A DNA stretch of 64,000 nt from the NCBI GenBank assembly GCA_011109175.1, contig RDEW01000027.1, positions 62,001 through 126,000 of the forward strand, given 5' to 3'. The notes under the pieces are model-generated. The model did no database searches. It was given only the letters and a program-made list of their open reading frames with translations, and was not told where the DNA came from. Made by a program: the position numbers and the translations under genes. Of this stretch, positions 1 through 11,678 are shown in pieces (positions within the stretch are counted from its first letter, which is position 1; each line of letters opens with the position of its first letter). This stretch comes from Dicyema japonicum. Lineage: Eukaryota; Dicyemida; Rhombozoa; Dicyemidae.

Positions 1-229
1 AATACTCATAATTTCNCGAAAGGAGAAATATCGACTGTATTAATGAGTAGACTAAAAAAAGTTACTTAAATTTAATTTTTTGTGGTTAATAAATCATTTA
101 TAAAATTAATTGAAGTTAATCTTGGTTCAAGGTTAATGTAACAGGCTGCCCATTGGCCCATGTGACATAATATGTAATCTATTTGATTGAATATTTGAAG
201 TGATTTCCGTGTTTATCTCTTCTTGATCC

Positions 230-720
230 CACTCAGGTTGTCTTATGTCTTGCAGAATATTTAAATGCTGTATTTCTGATGAATAGGTCAAAAGACGAGC
301 AGAATTGGACTAGTGATTCGCCAATTCCTGTCATGAGATCTTATCTAGTACTCATCAAGTATTGCTTCTCCAGTACTGGCATTCCAATCACCAGCAATTA
401 ATATGAGGTAAGACTAAGAAATAAAATTGAACGTTTCAGCTACAGTTGAGTATAAACTCTCTTGTTCTTAGAAGTTGGATGAAACTCTGACTCCTGTTAA
501 GGCATAACATTCATTATAGAAATGACAGAATTCAGTTTATTCCCGCATCTGATTTTCATAACAGCAACTCGATGACCAGATTCGAGTTACATGACTGTAA
601 AGACTGTGATGGATAACTAATCCAAGTCCATGGTATCTACATGGTGTTGGGAGTGTAATTTTGTAGTAATCATTATACCTTTTGGTGCAGTGTTCTGCAG
701 TTTTCGTTTTTTGTAGACAA
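230..720 (-). pseudogene. LINE endonuclease relic (RTE-like)
   Basis: The minus strand carries a broken AP-endonuclease domain of a non-LTR retrotransposon. The recognisable core is Ile-Ala-Gly-Asp-Trp-Asn at 381-398, which matches the I-x-G-D-F/W-N catalytic block of the family. Upstream fragments in shifting frames (valine/tyrosine-rich, around 400-680) look like the middle of the domain. Several stops interrupt it and no reverse transcriptase follows, so it is a truncated insertion. The exact ends are uncertain. Confidence 0.5.
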
Positions 721-1301
721 CAGATTTATTACTGGAGAGATCTCGTTAAGTTAGTATTTTTTAAGGGTACAATTCATTCTTGCAAGGAACAATGTGGATC
801 TTGTGAATGAACGCCTCCATTCCAAAGAGTACGACCTCTATTCCAAAGAGTTGGAGTGATACATCATGGGATGGTCATATTGCCTCGGTAGTACTCACCT
901 GAGCTGATCGTGTGACAGCACATTCCTGTCAGTCATTGAAAATCAATTATTCAATCGCTGTTAATAAAGAAAACTTTGGAGAGTATGAGTGTTTCATATA
1001 GAAACCAAGTCGATCCTTAATGAAGGGATCGGTGAGATCCATCCCCCATTAGATAGCAAAGAATTCCTTGAGGATAGCACAGGAAGGCTATTGGGTTTTT
1101 CAAAGTTGAATATGAGGAGGTAGTGTGTCGTGATGAAATGATCAAACCACATTACTGATCAAAAAGGAAACTTCTACCTTAGAAAATATTTTAATTTTTG
1201 AATTGAGTGTTCTATCAAAAAAAGTAATATTTTATTTAAAAATAATTATTTTTAAGAAAACATTTAAATTCAAATTTGAATTGACTAAATAACTCGAATT
1301 A
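721..1301. other. no gene seen
   Basis: No coding frame or recognisable repeat was seen. The last part, from about 1190, is strongly A+T-rich and directly precedes the ETHE1 start codon, so it probably holds that gene's promoter and 5' leader. Confidence 0.4.
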
Positions 1302-2117
1302 ATGCACCCTATGCTTCGTACAATATTAAGGAATCATTCATCATCAATTCACGGCCAAACCGAATCAATATTCCGCCAAGTAAACCAAATTTGGCTATAA
1401 AGCTTTTCGATCGTGTGAGCTGCACTTACACCTACATAATTGGAGATCCAAAATCGAGGTCAGCGATCATAATCGATCCTGTTCTCGAGAACGTGGACAG
1501 AGATGAAACAATTCTCAAACAACTCAATCTTGACTTAAAATATGCAAGTTCTAGTGTACTAATATGCAGTAAACACGCACGTGCACGCTGACCATGTGAC
1601 CGGCAGTGGCCTCCTTAAACAGCGCTTTTCTCACTGTAAAAGTGTCCTCAGCCAGGAAAGCCAGGCGAAGGTTGACATGACAACAAGAGATGGTGACATT
1701 TTACATTTTGGGGACGACTCGGTACAGCTGATTTCCACGCCTGGTCACACTCCGGGTAACGAACGTAAGTTAGCTAGGGTGTACCTCTATTGTGTGGCAA
1801 CGTGGGCGGAGTGCATTTACGGGGGATTGTCTCCTCATTAGAGGATGCGGCAGAACCGACTTCCAACAAGGAAACTCGGAGAAACTTTATAATTCAGTCC
1901 ACAAAAGACTGTACATCCTGCCACGTGATTATTTAGTCTTCCCAGCTCACGACTATAAGGGTCTACGTGTGTGCATATTTTAGGACATTGTGTGTCGACT
2001 ATAGGGGAGGAGATTGACTATAATCCGAGACTGAGCAAATCCATGGAGGAGTTTTCTCTGATTATGAAGGAGTTAAATCTTGACTTGCCTAAAATGATTG
2101 GTTTGGACTATTTTTAG
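1302..2117 (+). CDS. ETHE1: persulfide dioxygenase ETHE1, mitochondrial
   Basis: Oxidises glutathione persulfide to sulfite and GSH in mitochondrial sulfide breakdown. Exons 1302-1379, 1403-1547, 1570-1755, 1778-1960 and 1984-2117 join in frame to 241 codons; human ETHE1 has 254. The four GT-AG introns are 22-23 nt. The metallo-beta-lactamase fold is clear: T-H-V-H-A-D-H at residues 77-83, G-H-T-P-G at 133-137 and T-G-D at 151-153. The iron ligands of the family therefore fall at His78, His134 and Asp153, almost the human numbering. [10 protein letters not shown] and P-A-H-D-Y follow. The N-terminus (M-L-R-T-I-L-R-N) looks like a mitochondrial presequence. A second ATG at 1311 is an alternative start. 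An isolated gene with LINE scraps on both sides. Confidence 0.95.
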
Positions 2118-2266
2118 TTTAGATATTTCCCTACCTGCAAACCTTGTTTGTGGAATTCAATAACCATTAATTAATATTAATTACTTTGTCTGGTTAACCA
2201 CTTTAACATCACGGTGATCTACAAAATTTAAGAACTATTCGAAGGCGGAATGGCTTAGTTTTAGCG

Positions 2267-2551
2267 TTATGTGGACAACGTAGCCGCCATGGGGGGGGAA
2301 CTATTCCTTGAGGCGATGAAGACATCATATGACTGGAGTGATTTGTTCAGGTCATAAATCGTGAAGGAACAGATTAATAATCCCGGGGAAAGAGGGTAAC
2401 CCTGTGGAACTCCATTGGAAGCAGTCGTGATCTCGATCTGCTGTTCACCATGTATACTCTTACGCGTCCGGACAGAAAGTTTAAGAACAACTTTATGCTG
2501 CTTCTTCCTGGATGGATTGTAATCTATTAAATCCTTCTTCCACCAAATCAT
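2267..2551 (-). pseudogene. LINE reverse transcriptase fragment
   Basis: A 94-codon minus-strand frame contains N-G-V-P-Q-G-Y-P-L-S-P, the conserved RT block 4 loop of non-LTR elements, preceded by a charged stretch typical of that domain. The YADD block is missing and the frame does not extend into a full RT. It is a small decayed fragment between ETHE1 and the WDR26-like gene. Confidence 0.6.
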
Positions 2552-2949
2552 TTATAACGTTTTTACAACTGATCGTAGTCAGTTTAACATGGTACTCCTC
2601 TTCCTGTTTTCAAAAACCCTAAAATATTGAGACAGGTGTTTGATGTGTGTTTATCCTTCTCGAAACATGTTTCGTAAATAACGAAAAATCTCAGAAAAAG
2701 ATCAACTTGCTCCTGGCCGTGGCGGGGACGTCATTTGGTCAGAGCAAAGAAAGTCTATCTATCGTCTACAAACAATTTATTTAGGTTTCAACAGAGATGT
2801 AAAAATTTAATTAACAAATTTATTTCCAAAAATCGTTAATAAATGAGTAAAAATATTCTTGATAATTTTCGAATATAAAAAAGTTAATTTCAAAGTTTCT
2901 AAAGTTTTCAAAATATAATAAAATACTGATTATTACACATATCTTCAAA

Positions 2950-4781
2950 ATGGATATTAATTTGCCATCTTTACCAAAACGTTTAAAGTTGACAGATAGT
3001 GATGACATTGTGACTCAAAGAGACACCGTGAAAGAGTTCTCGCCCTCAGATGAGGAAAGAGTGAGACTGATTGGACAAGAATTAAAGCATCTGGGACTAA
3101 TGTAGTAATAATAAGCACAAATAGTTCATCTTTAGCAGAACTGACCAGAGAATCAGGTATCATCGTGGAAAGTCCAATTGTTACTAATCTAAATTCATGC
3201 TTATTGGAGGGTCAATGGGATGATGTAATATATTACAATATTTAGGTAATTCGCCACATAATTTTGCTGAATGATGGGATGGACTTTGAAAACTTTAAAG
3301 TCTTTGTTTATTCTGATATTAGGAGATTAACTATTTAATTTTGGTAAGAAAGTTCATCGAGTTGGTGCAAAATGGTAATTTTTTGGAAGCATTTGTCTGC
3401 ATGCGGGTTGATATTGAAAAAAGAACAACACAAAATGTTAGGGAGATTGCAGCGTAAGTAAATGATTTACATAAGATTACTTTTGATAGCGAGGCCATGC
3501 TCGGATGTAGAAAACGTAGAAAATAGAGTAGAATTAGTTGACATAATAAATTGTAATGATGATGGTAATTAATAGCTATGCTGCCATCCTCTGTGGCTCT
3601 ACCACAATACCGTCTCCGTAAATTATTGGAATATGCAAAGCAACATCAAATAGACGAATGTATCTGCCACAATGTAGAATTGTCGGCAGATGACGAAAGT
3701 ATTTGTTTATTCGCAGACCATTCATGCTCAATGTATAATATATGACATATTTGATAGAGACTCACTTCCAAATCATATAGTTACAGATTTAGAATTTCCA
3801 TACAAAGTACTATCATGCAAATTCTCTTTCGATGGGAGATACTTGGCTGTGGGGGTTATTGATGGTACTCTTTCGATATTCAGCATCGATGTAAGTAAGC
3901 AGAATTATGGATAGAATTTTAATTTTACACGAAAGTATCTGGTAAACTGCTTGGATAATTTACAAATAACCAATTTTAGTTGGCGCTTTGATGGAAAGTA
4001 TTTGTTATGCTCGACAAACATTAGAAATGTCGATTTTGTGATGTTGTTTGATGTAGAGGTTTATTCTCGTTATTATTAATAGACTGGTACTCAGCGAATA
4101 CTAAAATTTACTACTTATGTTCAGGAAGTAATTTGGGATAGTAATTTCAGGAGCCGAATTATTGCGGGAGGGGATAGTGGGGATATAATGATATATGTAA
4201 TTGTGTGGATTATTTAGGATTTCAATAGAACTGTATTGTATATAATTCGAAGATTCAGGTGTGTTAAACTTTGTCCTTACCAAGATGGATTAATAATTAT
4301 AGTGGATACGCAAAATAGATTAATTTCTTTCAACTCAGCAACAATGAATATAGATATTCTCATACAGGAAGAGAAACCAATAGATTCTATTGATATTGAT
4401 GGTCTGAAACAATATGCTTTGTTGAATTTGATGCCTTGTGTACATTTATTTTTAATGCCAAGGGTATCACTTTGTGGAATATAAAAAGTAAGGTTAAGCT
4501 TTATACATTTATGCTTGCTGATGTTGGTAGTTTCAATAACGCAGGGAGAGCTGGAACAGGATTATTTGCTTCTGGATATATAGGTTCAGGTTCTCTTATA
4601 TTTAGAAAACGGAATTAATTATTTTTGTATATGGAATTATCTCAAGAATGAGCTTCTAATTAAGATCCACGGAGGAAGTAATGAATCTGCTCATGATTTT
4701 CATTGGAATCCTAATAACCCCATGATGGTGGCTTGTGATTCTGGTTCGAAAGTCCTTATATGGGGATCTAGCCTATCATAA
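2950..4781 (+). CDS. WDR26: WDR26/GID7-like subunit of the CTLH ubiquitin ligase
   Basis: Substrate-recruiting WD40 subunit of the CTLH/GID E3 complex. Twelve exons (first 2950-3101, last 4606-4781) join without a stop to 526 residues; human WDR26 has 661. The 11 introns are 21-25 nt and start at 3102, 3225, 3300, 3454, 3553, 3733, 3891, 4059, 4197, 4440 and 4584. The N-terminus has a LisH-type helix (V-R-L-I-G-Q-E-L-K-H-L-G-L) and a CTLH region. The next block, M-L-P-S-S-V-A-L-P-Q-Y-R-L, matches the family's L-P-P-S-V-M-L-P-P-R-R-L. WD blades follow, and the C-terminus (H-W-N-P-N-N-P-M-M-V-A, then V-L-I-W-G) matches the family end W-N-P-x-x-P-x-M-x-A...I-W-G. Blade sequences are divergent, with several W-D dipeptides lost. 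The start codon is the first ATG of a continuous frame. Confidence 0.92.
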
Positions 4782-5260
4782 TTACTTGTTCGATTTAATA
4801 GATAAAACATTCTTTACTTATTAGAGGGGCAATTTAAGTGCTATAATTCTAGAATTTTTTTTCATTTTATTATTAAAATAAAAGTTATTTTTTTCATGTT
4901 TTATTCATTTAATAGCCTATTTTATACATGCTATAGCTGCTATAAATGCTATTTTTTCTATTTCTTCTCTACAACTTTTGCCTTAAAATAAGAGGATATT
5001 TAAGGATGTTGATTTTCTAATTTTTCCAAAAAGGCCACAACCATCAAAAACAAGACCATTCAGAAAAAATGTCAGAAATTGTAATTCTCAGACGATTTAC
5101 GTGAAATCGAGAAGTATCTGGAATCGAGACTTTCTGAGAATCAAGTTCATTCTATCACAAAATGGAAAACTACATATTTCTCCATATGTATACAGCTATC
5201 TGAAAGTGTCCTTCTACATAATAATCCGTTGAGAAAAATTCTCCCTCCTTATTATTTACA
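4782..5260. other. AT-rich intergenic DNA with hAT-like scraps
   Basis: No gene. Around 4826-4970 the motif tgctataa(a) recurs several times after an aggggcaattt start. This resembles the subterminal repeats of the hAT element at 46.2-47.1 kb, so it may be a decayed short derivative. Both ends are unclear. Confidence 0.3.
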
Positions 5261-5525
5261 GCCGGGTGGCATAGTGGTTAGGTGTCAGGATAGGTGGCTT
5301 AGGTCACGGGTTTGATTCTCGCTGATATTTACCTACGATGCAAAAAGGGGTTGACGAGTGACGCCGTCAGCAGTGGAGATTCACTGCGGAAGTGGATAGT
5401 CTAAAGGGACATACACACAAGAAAAAGAAAACAAAAAGTGAAAAGCATTTCTTGGTTCTCCCTCTACGATTAGTTATAATAACTGTTCTTTACTTAAATA
5501 AAGTGTGTGTTCTGCATAAGCGAAA
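5261..5525 (+). repeat. tRNA-derived SINE, copy 1
   Basis: The head looks like a tRNA: a pol III A box at 5267-5277 (tggcatagtgg) and a B box at 5309-5318 (ggtttgattc), spaced as in a tRNA. The body carries ttgacgagtgacgccgtca, shared with all copies, then a tail with ctgttctttacttaaataaa. Related copies lie at 17385, 23095, 38790, 42490, 49240 and 50260. This is the most complete forward copy. Confidence 0.75.
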
Positions 5526-6489
5526 CCTTAGGCATTTTACGTGCTTACGACAACGCGGAAGTGCTTACTTATTATTTACGGCATACATGAACCCTCAACA
5601 TTTTGCATGATTAATAATATCTAAGGTTCTCCAGAATATTACTACAAACATTTGACCATTTTAAGAATTTGGAATCCTGTGTTAACACGAGAAAACAAAA
5701 TTGATTATAGATAAACGAGAAAATTAGAATAAAATGTTTTCAGAGGTCTTCTGAATATGAATTCTAATCAAACTGGCAAATAAGTCGATATTATTTTGAA
5801 TTGTGTCTTATTTTTTCCTTCATTATATGGACCAGAAACTTTATTTCGTCATTAAATATGTAGTCCGATGTTTGAGGAAAATCTATCAATAAATTATTAA
5901 CCCCAACTCCTCTAATGTGATGGAAACTAATGAGTATTAGAAAGAGCATGCCAAATCAAATCACTCTAAAAATCGTATACGGCCACATGATGGTCCATGG
6001 CAAGTAAATAGACCACGAACTTCTCCTATTCTTATATGAATATTTATACATCGCAGACAAGTGAATTTAACATTTCGGTAATTGGCTGTATTAATTTTGA
6101 AATAATTGGAAGCATCCAATTTGTTTTTCTTAATGGTTCGAATGGAACAGGTGACACGAAATTGTGTGTTTTTGCTGTCCAAGTTAGGTTTTTTGACAGT
6201 GGATACATTTTCCAATAGGTTTTCTGGAAGGAGACAATATTTATAGTTTATTATTAACATGAAACATGCATTATCTATTGGACACGAAATCTCTCTTTTG
6301 AAATTCTTCTATTGAATCATAATGTTTTGATTTTTTAACAGTTGGATCACATGCCTCTTCTTAGGCATAAAAATGCAAAGTGAAGGCGAAAATTGAATCT
6401 ACAATTAATCGTGACGTGAGTGACAGCATTAGCCACTACGCTAATTCCCAGGATTTCATTTTAAATTAAAAATTAAAAAATTTAAAATT
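5526..6489. other. no gene seen
   Basis: Only short open frames occur, with no family resemblance. A 99-codon minus-strand frame at 5961-6260 has no recognisable motif and A+T-driven composition, so it is not called. Confidence 0.35.
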
Positions 6490-6620
6490 ATTCTAAAGAC
6501 CAAGGGTAACCAACTAACTAACTTCTTGATCCTGACTCGTTCCAGCGTTCCAGAACCTATCTCCAGGTAACGAAGCTGTCCCCGGGGAAGGAATAGGTAG
6601 TGAAATGAAGTGAAATAAAA
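6490..6620 (-). repeat. deleted-LINE repeat, partial
   Basis: Shares the aaccaactaactaact...tccccggggaa segment with the copy at 47185-47415. It is a 3'-end fragment of the dispersed 250-300 bp repeat described at 35925-36215. Confidence 0.5.
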
Positions 6621-6639
6621 AGGTAACATCAAACTATCT

Positions 6640-7260
6640 ACTCACGTGAACTCAACACGCTCAGGCAGATATTTCAACGAGCTAAAATCAGTCATATAAC
6701 TGGATGCTCGTAGTTGCACGGACTCAGCACTTGGCATTGGAGAAAGAATCTTTCCAGAACTCCATCACTTTGTAACTCTAAATCCTTTTTTCTGATTTGC
6801 TCTAATCCTCAAACATTTGTCCTGCAAATGAGCAAGCCCCATGAGGCGTGTCCGTAAGAAATACATGGCTCAATGTACTCTTTATAAATAGTTTCCAGTA
6901 TAGAATGATTTTCAATCTTCCATAACCATGAGGGACATTCCAGTACGGTAGTCTTCTTTTCGCATTTTGTCACAACATTTTCAACATCAGGCGAAAAACT
7001 CATGTCAAAAATCACCTCAAGAGTATTATTAGATCAGCAATAATGCCGTTTTTTGCTTCTAATGGCACTGTACGTCTTCTCAGTCTCTTGATGGACTTTT
7101 TAGTACTGGTCGACGATCATTAGTTGAGATCGTCCGGGTTTTGTCGCAAAGTTGAAGTAGCAGCCTGGATGTCCTAGTTGCATGCGATTATGACGTCGTC
7201 GGCATAAGTGAGAAGAATATCATTTTTGCTATGCCTTGATTAGATGTTGGCCGGACGATT
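6640..7260 (-). pseudogene. LINE reverse transcriptase relic with YADD
   Basis: Minus strand. The catalytic block L-T-Y-A-D-D-V-I-I-A is intact, its Tyr-Ala-Asp-Asp codons at 7195-7206. In a shifted frame, the typical C-terminal part follows (I-Y-K-E-Y-I-E-P-C-I-S-Y, 6809-7015). Frameshifts and stops separate the pieces. This is the palm and thumb end of a CR1/Jockey-type element, 5' truncated. Confidence 0.65.
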
Positions 7261-7374
7261 AACAAAAAATTGAGTTTTATGCACATTCTATTAATTTTTT
7301 ATTTATTTATTTGAATAAGAAAATAATGTGTGTCCGCCCAATCGTGGTTTAAATTACTTCGTCAACTGACATCC

Positions 7375-7580
7375 AAGTTAGCCAAGTGGTTAAGTGGTTG
7401 GAATACTGATGCGATGACGTTATTAAGGAAAAAGTATACTCAGCTTCATGATGAATAAAAGCTCATGTCTTCTTTTTCTTGGGAACATTAACGAGGTGTC
7501 TAATTCAGGAAACATCGGAAACTCTAAGGTTTGAACAAAGAAAGTGTCAAATGTGCGTAGGATCCAGTTTCGAATATCGT
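7375..7580 (+). repeat. second SINE-like family, copy 1
   Basis: Begins with a tRNA-like A box (tagccaagtggttaag). Then comes a body (cagcttcatgatgaataaaagc ... gaacaaagaaagtgt) that recurs at 43080-43235 and 62435-62615. No clear B box was found, so the pol III origin is an inference. Confidence 0.5.
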
Positions 7581-7712
7581 TGGCCAAAAGATTGAAAGAA
7601 CTCTAAAGATCATCTATCAGAAGCTGCATGAGTAAATGATCCCCAATATAATATAATAAAATTATTATTCAACTTAAAAGATATAAAAAAAACTCAGAAT
7701 TATTCATCATAA

Positions 7713-8436
7713 CTATTTAATAAAGTAAATTTCCTCCCACAAAATAACACCGTAAAGAAGCACGTGGATGATTTTTTCAATAAAAGGAGGGAATGAAGAA
7801 TAATCGTAAATCGTGTATGCTATAGTAGCGATCACTGAGAGTTTAATGTCACTAAACATTATTATCAATTTGATCACGATTTGGGGGACGAGGGTACCGA
7901 TTTTGACAGTTTGGCGCCAAAACATATCAAAATAAATGGCTCCAATATTCTAGCACTTAATCCTGCGATTACAGAAAATATGACCTGACATAATTCCAAA
8001 GACAATTGGAATGAGGACACTGTTCGATGTTTGGGCAGCTGTAATCATCCCCATTCTGACATTATAAACTGTTTTAACATTTGCAGACACAATTATTAGT
8101 ATTTTAAAGGTTTTGCTGTTGAGCGTCCCGCTAAGTGGTCGAAGGAAAAATACAGCAAACCTTCCAAATTACACGTCTCTTACCACGTAATGAAGATGAT
8201 GATGAAATCTAATGTATGAGAAAATATTTCTAGAATTGGTTTTGCAAGCATCAAGTAAGTGACAATGTCTAGACTGTTGCATAATATTAATGCACACACA
8301 AACGTATGAATGATATCATCATTTATGATTTCTAGGTAATGTGGATAACATTACTTTGGTTTACCACCTTTGATCTTATTGACAAGCATGTCTCAATGTG
8401 CTTGAAAATGCCGGAACTGAATATTAATATATTCAT
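7713..8436 (-). CDS. multi-pass membrane protein, family not assigned
   Basis: A gene visible only after removing tiny introns. Exons on the minus strand are 8436-8355, 8331-8184, 8160-7985, 7962-7878 and 7851-7713. The introns are 23, 23, 22 and 26 nt, all GT-AG, and phase closes at each junction to give 209 residues ending in TAG. Hydrophobic segments include F-V-C-A-L-I-L-C-N-S-L-D-I-V-T-Y, L-D-F-I-I-I-F-I-T-W-F-A-V-F-F, V-L-I-P-I-V-F-G-I-M-S-G and I-I-H-V-L-L-Y-G-V-I-L-W, so four to six membrane spans. The layout faintly recalls TMEM26, but this is not secure. The ATG at 8436 follows an in-frame TAA. If that TAA lies in another intron, the gene extends upstream. Confidence 0.7.
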
Positions 8437-9511
8437 TTATTAAACACATCATGATATATTTTATCTTAAATGGTTAACCACTTTAAAATATTTAAATTTT
8501 CCACTTTAAAAAAAAAAAAAAAACTTATCCAATAAAAATGAATTTTCCAAATTTCATTGAACTTGAAATGAAAAAAAGCGACGAAACTAAAACGTCGACT
8601 AAAAAAAATAACACCATATAATTGAATAAATCTCAAAAAATTTACCAAAGTGAAAAGAACGTCTAATTTTTAGCGTAATTTTTTCTGTTGATGAGCGGTC
8701 ACGTCTCTTATATCATAATTCGGGTAACTTTTGATTGCAAATTCAAAATTTTTACGTTAAAAGTTAATAAAAATTTTTATTAAAATACAAAATTGTTAGA
8801 AACGTTACAGGTTTGAGAGAGTAACTTTCGATGTGTTCATCATAAAGAAAATCTCTTCCCCGCAACCAATGATCTAGAAAGACATTTTTCGGTAACTATG
8901 TTGGTAAAGGGAAATATGTAGTTTTACCTGTTCATTATTAAAAGCACTGTTCTTGATATCGAATATCAGCTTATAAGAGGTGCTTCTACCATGAGATCCG
9001 GATCAGACTCTTCTTTCGCTTGAGAGAAAGGAAGACATAATGATTTATCCATCGTAAAGTAAGGCAGATATTCTGTGTGAGACGCATGTCGCTACTTTAA
9101 TTTTCCAACTAATTTGCGGTCAACTAATTATCTTGAAGTTTTAGAGATTTCACAATCAAAGAGTTCTTTTAACATTTCATAACTTTGGATAAGCAAGGTG
9201 ATGACATACATTTGTTGCATGAATGTCCCAATCTCCTCAAAATAGATGTAACCAATTGTTCTTTTTCTCGATAAATAGACGAAATGATGGATTCAGGAGA
9301 CATACCAAGTTTTGGAACGAGAAATTTTTGATACACTATACTCTTGGTTCGAGTCTCACCAAGAACAAGGCAATTATTAGTTAGATTTTTAATTCCGAAA
9401 TTTTCTTAATAATAATTGTTACCGGTTTTATTTTGGACTGACATTCTCAATTTACTATAAAAATATGTGACAGTAGATCAATAAAAGATGATTAATTTAA
9501 AAAAATGAAAT
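8437..9511. other. AT-rich intergenic DNA
   Basis: Contains a 15-base A run near 8510. The only hint of coding is a short plus-strand stretch at about 9190-9240 (H-L-L-H-E-C-P-N-L) that resembles the zinc-knuckle tail of LINE polymerases. It is too short to call. Confidence 0.35.
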
Positions 9512-10560
9512 TTACAGATCATTACTGGTAATCGAAACTTTATGGTATCTGTTATTGATAAATCGGCTAAGTGGATCGAACACTAGCACAAGTAGCATAA
9601 AAGACAAACTATCTCCCTGTAAAATCCCTCTTTGTAGTTTGATAGTGCGTGTATTTTCTTTATTCAAAAAAAGCTTGAGTTTCCAGTTTTGAAAAAGTAT
9701 TTTAATTACATTACAATCCACGTTGGGATGCCAGAGTTTTCAAGGACATCAAAAAGAAAATCATGTTTTCTGAGTCGAAAGCCTATTCAACGTCAATCCA
9801 TGCTGCATAAAGTCCAAATCTGTTGATTCTGTTAAGTGACTTATTTACTTAGAGCCTGTTTTTAGCACCTCCTAGTGCCCATTTAGTTTTCAGTAAGTAG
9901 ATCAAATGCTTCTGCATAGTCAGTTAGCTTCATATGCATTTCGTCATGAGTTTATATAAAGATGACATGCATGTAATCGGGCGAAAATCTTTTTAAGACT
10001 CAGGGGCAGTGCATTTTGGAATCAAGTAAGTGAGTCCAGTAAAAAACCACTCTCCAGGCACACATTTTCCTTCCACAATTCTATTCATCACATTAAAGAT
10101 TAAGCCGTGCAAAGACGTGAATTTTTTAACAAAAAAGTTGAAAACTCCATCACAACCTGGGACTTTCTAATTAGGCAGATATTTAATTGTTTTATTAAAC
10201 CCATTTCTATTAAATCCAACAGGTACATTTTCAACACCTGTTATTCTTTTTTAATATTAATTTTCTCTAAAAATGCATTTCTGTTTCCAAACGTTTTCCC
10301 AAAAGTCTGAACATTTTTCATTATCAATAGACATAGTAACATTATTTGCCGTAGGTGTTAGGTTTTTGTAAAATGATCTTCGATTTAATTCAAAGTTTAG
10401 ATTATCAAAGCAAATCTATTGCGGGACTCAAATACACAATATTTTTTTCAAGAATTTTAATTTTATCTTCAATGCACGAAATAATCTTCGCTCTTTCACC
10501 ATGGTTCTTTTTATATCCCACTAACGATGATGCTTGAGAAGCCATAGGGTTTTCCTCAGA
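9512..10560 (-). pseudogene. R2-like LINE reverse transcriptase relic
   Basis: Minus strand. I-K-L-Q-R-G-I-L-Q-G-D-S-L-S lies in 9512-9721 and matches the I-K-I-Q-R-G-I-F-Q-G-D-S-L-S-P block of a widespread animal R2-like polymerase family. Upstream near 9960-10030 the minus strand reads I-P-K-C-T-A-P-E-S and K-D-F-R-P-I-T-C-M, the fingers region of the same family. Many stops and shifts break it. The same family's C-terminal ends occur at 13150-14083 and 35370-35890. Confidence 0.7.
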
Positions 10561-10770
10561 TGACAAAGTCTTCATAAAAAAACTTTTTAATTAGCAAAAG
10601 AGATGATTTCCAAATTTCAATTTTTCTACTTATGTTCTCTTTCTATTTTAATGGCTCATTTTTTTTCACTGAAATGATCTGATACGTAACTTGACCAGTA
10701 TAAAAAAGAGTAGAAATTTGATCCATGGAAGTTATAGAATTCTTCTTAACCCAGTGGTTAATGACACAGT

Positions 10771-11211
10771 TCAAACACTCCAGTAAGTTATTGGAAATCT
10801 TGACATAAGGAATCTTTTTGGTTTATGTCTCGAGCTTTGTTCAATTTGCTCGGCAATTATCAATTGTTCCATAAGTGTGCGTCGGCAGTGATCGTAAAAT
10901 TTAGGGTCCATGGACGGTGAAGACATATCAGGCTTAGAATCTGAGGTCCCCTTCGAATCATGTTCATTGCTTGATAATTGTTGGCGTTTTTGGACGTACA
11001 TCAGTCTTCTGAACTCAGGCATTGTTATTTCCTCTCCAAACTTAGACTTGAACCCCTCCAAGAGAATAGCCAATCCACCTCTGGGGACACGACCGAGGCA
11101 AGAAGGCATGCTTTCAATAACCGAGGTGGCCCATTGTTCGCGACAATCAGCTGTTGAGGAAGACATTATTCTTATAAAACTGGAAAATTCGTGTTGTTTT
11201 CTTGAAGACAA
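10771..11211 (-). CDS. hypothetical protein
   Basis: An open minus-strand frame of about 146 codons, clearly less A+T-rich than its surroundings, which suggests real coding. The first residue in this frame is a TTG codon. The first ATG is at residue 15 (M-S-S-S-T-A-D-C). The frame also stays open upstream through a Cys-x2-Cys-x4-Cys stretch (C-P-T-C-F-R-G-G-C), so an upstream exon is possible. The middle is amphipathic (L-L-E-G-F-K-S-K-F-G-E-E-I), then a Ser-rich linker and a basic tail. No family is recognised. It could be a host gene or the first ORF of a mobile element. Confidence 0.45.
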   Translation of the reverse strand: MSSRKQHEFSSFIRIMSSSTADCREQWATSVIESMPSCLGRVPRGGLAILLEGFKSKFGEEITMPEFRRLMYVQKRQQLSSNEHDSKGTSDSKPDMSSPSMDPKFYDHCRRTLMEQLIIAEQIEQSSRHKPKRFLMSRFPITYWSV

Positions 11212-11678
11212 ATCGTAGAAGCATCCGCCTCGAAAACATGTCGGACAAGCTAGGCGGCTGTTCGATTTGGGTTTTCTTTACTCATTTCGGCATAATCGGA
11301 CGATTTCGATGGTTCTTATTAACATCAATAACAACCATTAACCAGCAACGTGTGAAATTTCAATATTGTATTATAAAATTACATATAATAATAAATTATA
11401 AATTAAAGAAACGTGCCTGAATGGTTTTAGTGAGTCTCGACAAAGACACACTAGAAAAAATAAAGAATTCGAGACTCGATCAAAGGCAATTTGTGGCAGA
11501 AGATTCTGAAATTAAAGTGAAAATATTTAGGCTAAATCAAATAGCTATATCTTTAATTTTGAAGATGATATTTTTTATCCAATCAGAAATCAAACTAAAT
11601 TGAGATTTTTTTGTAAGAGGAATATCTAAGGCTGAAGAGATAGTCAAATAATTCTAAACTGTGTTTAGACGTATCAGT
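11212..11678. other. no gene recognised
   Basis: A short plus-strand frame at 11421-11603 (L-V-S-L-D-K-D-T-L-E-K-I) ends just before the integrase relic. It could be a decayed upstream part of that element, but no motif shows this. Confidence 0.3.

Noticed and set aside
5261-5330. possible functional tRNA gene
   Set aside because: A and B boxes are present but the acceptor and anticodon stems do not pair and the same unit recurs with a SINE body.
5961-6260. 99-codon minus-strand open frame
   Set aside because: No recognisable motif and A+T-driven composition; antisense 60-codon frame equally open.
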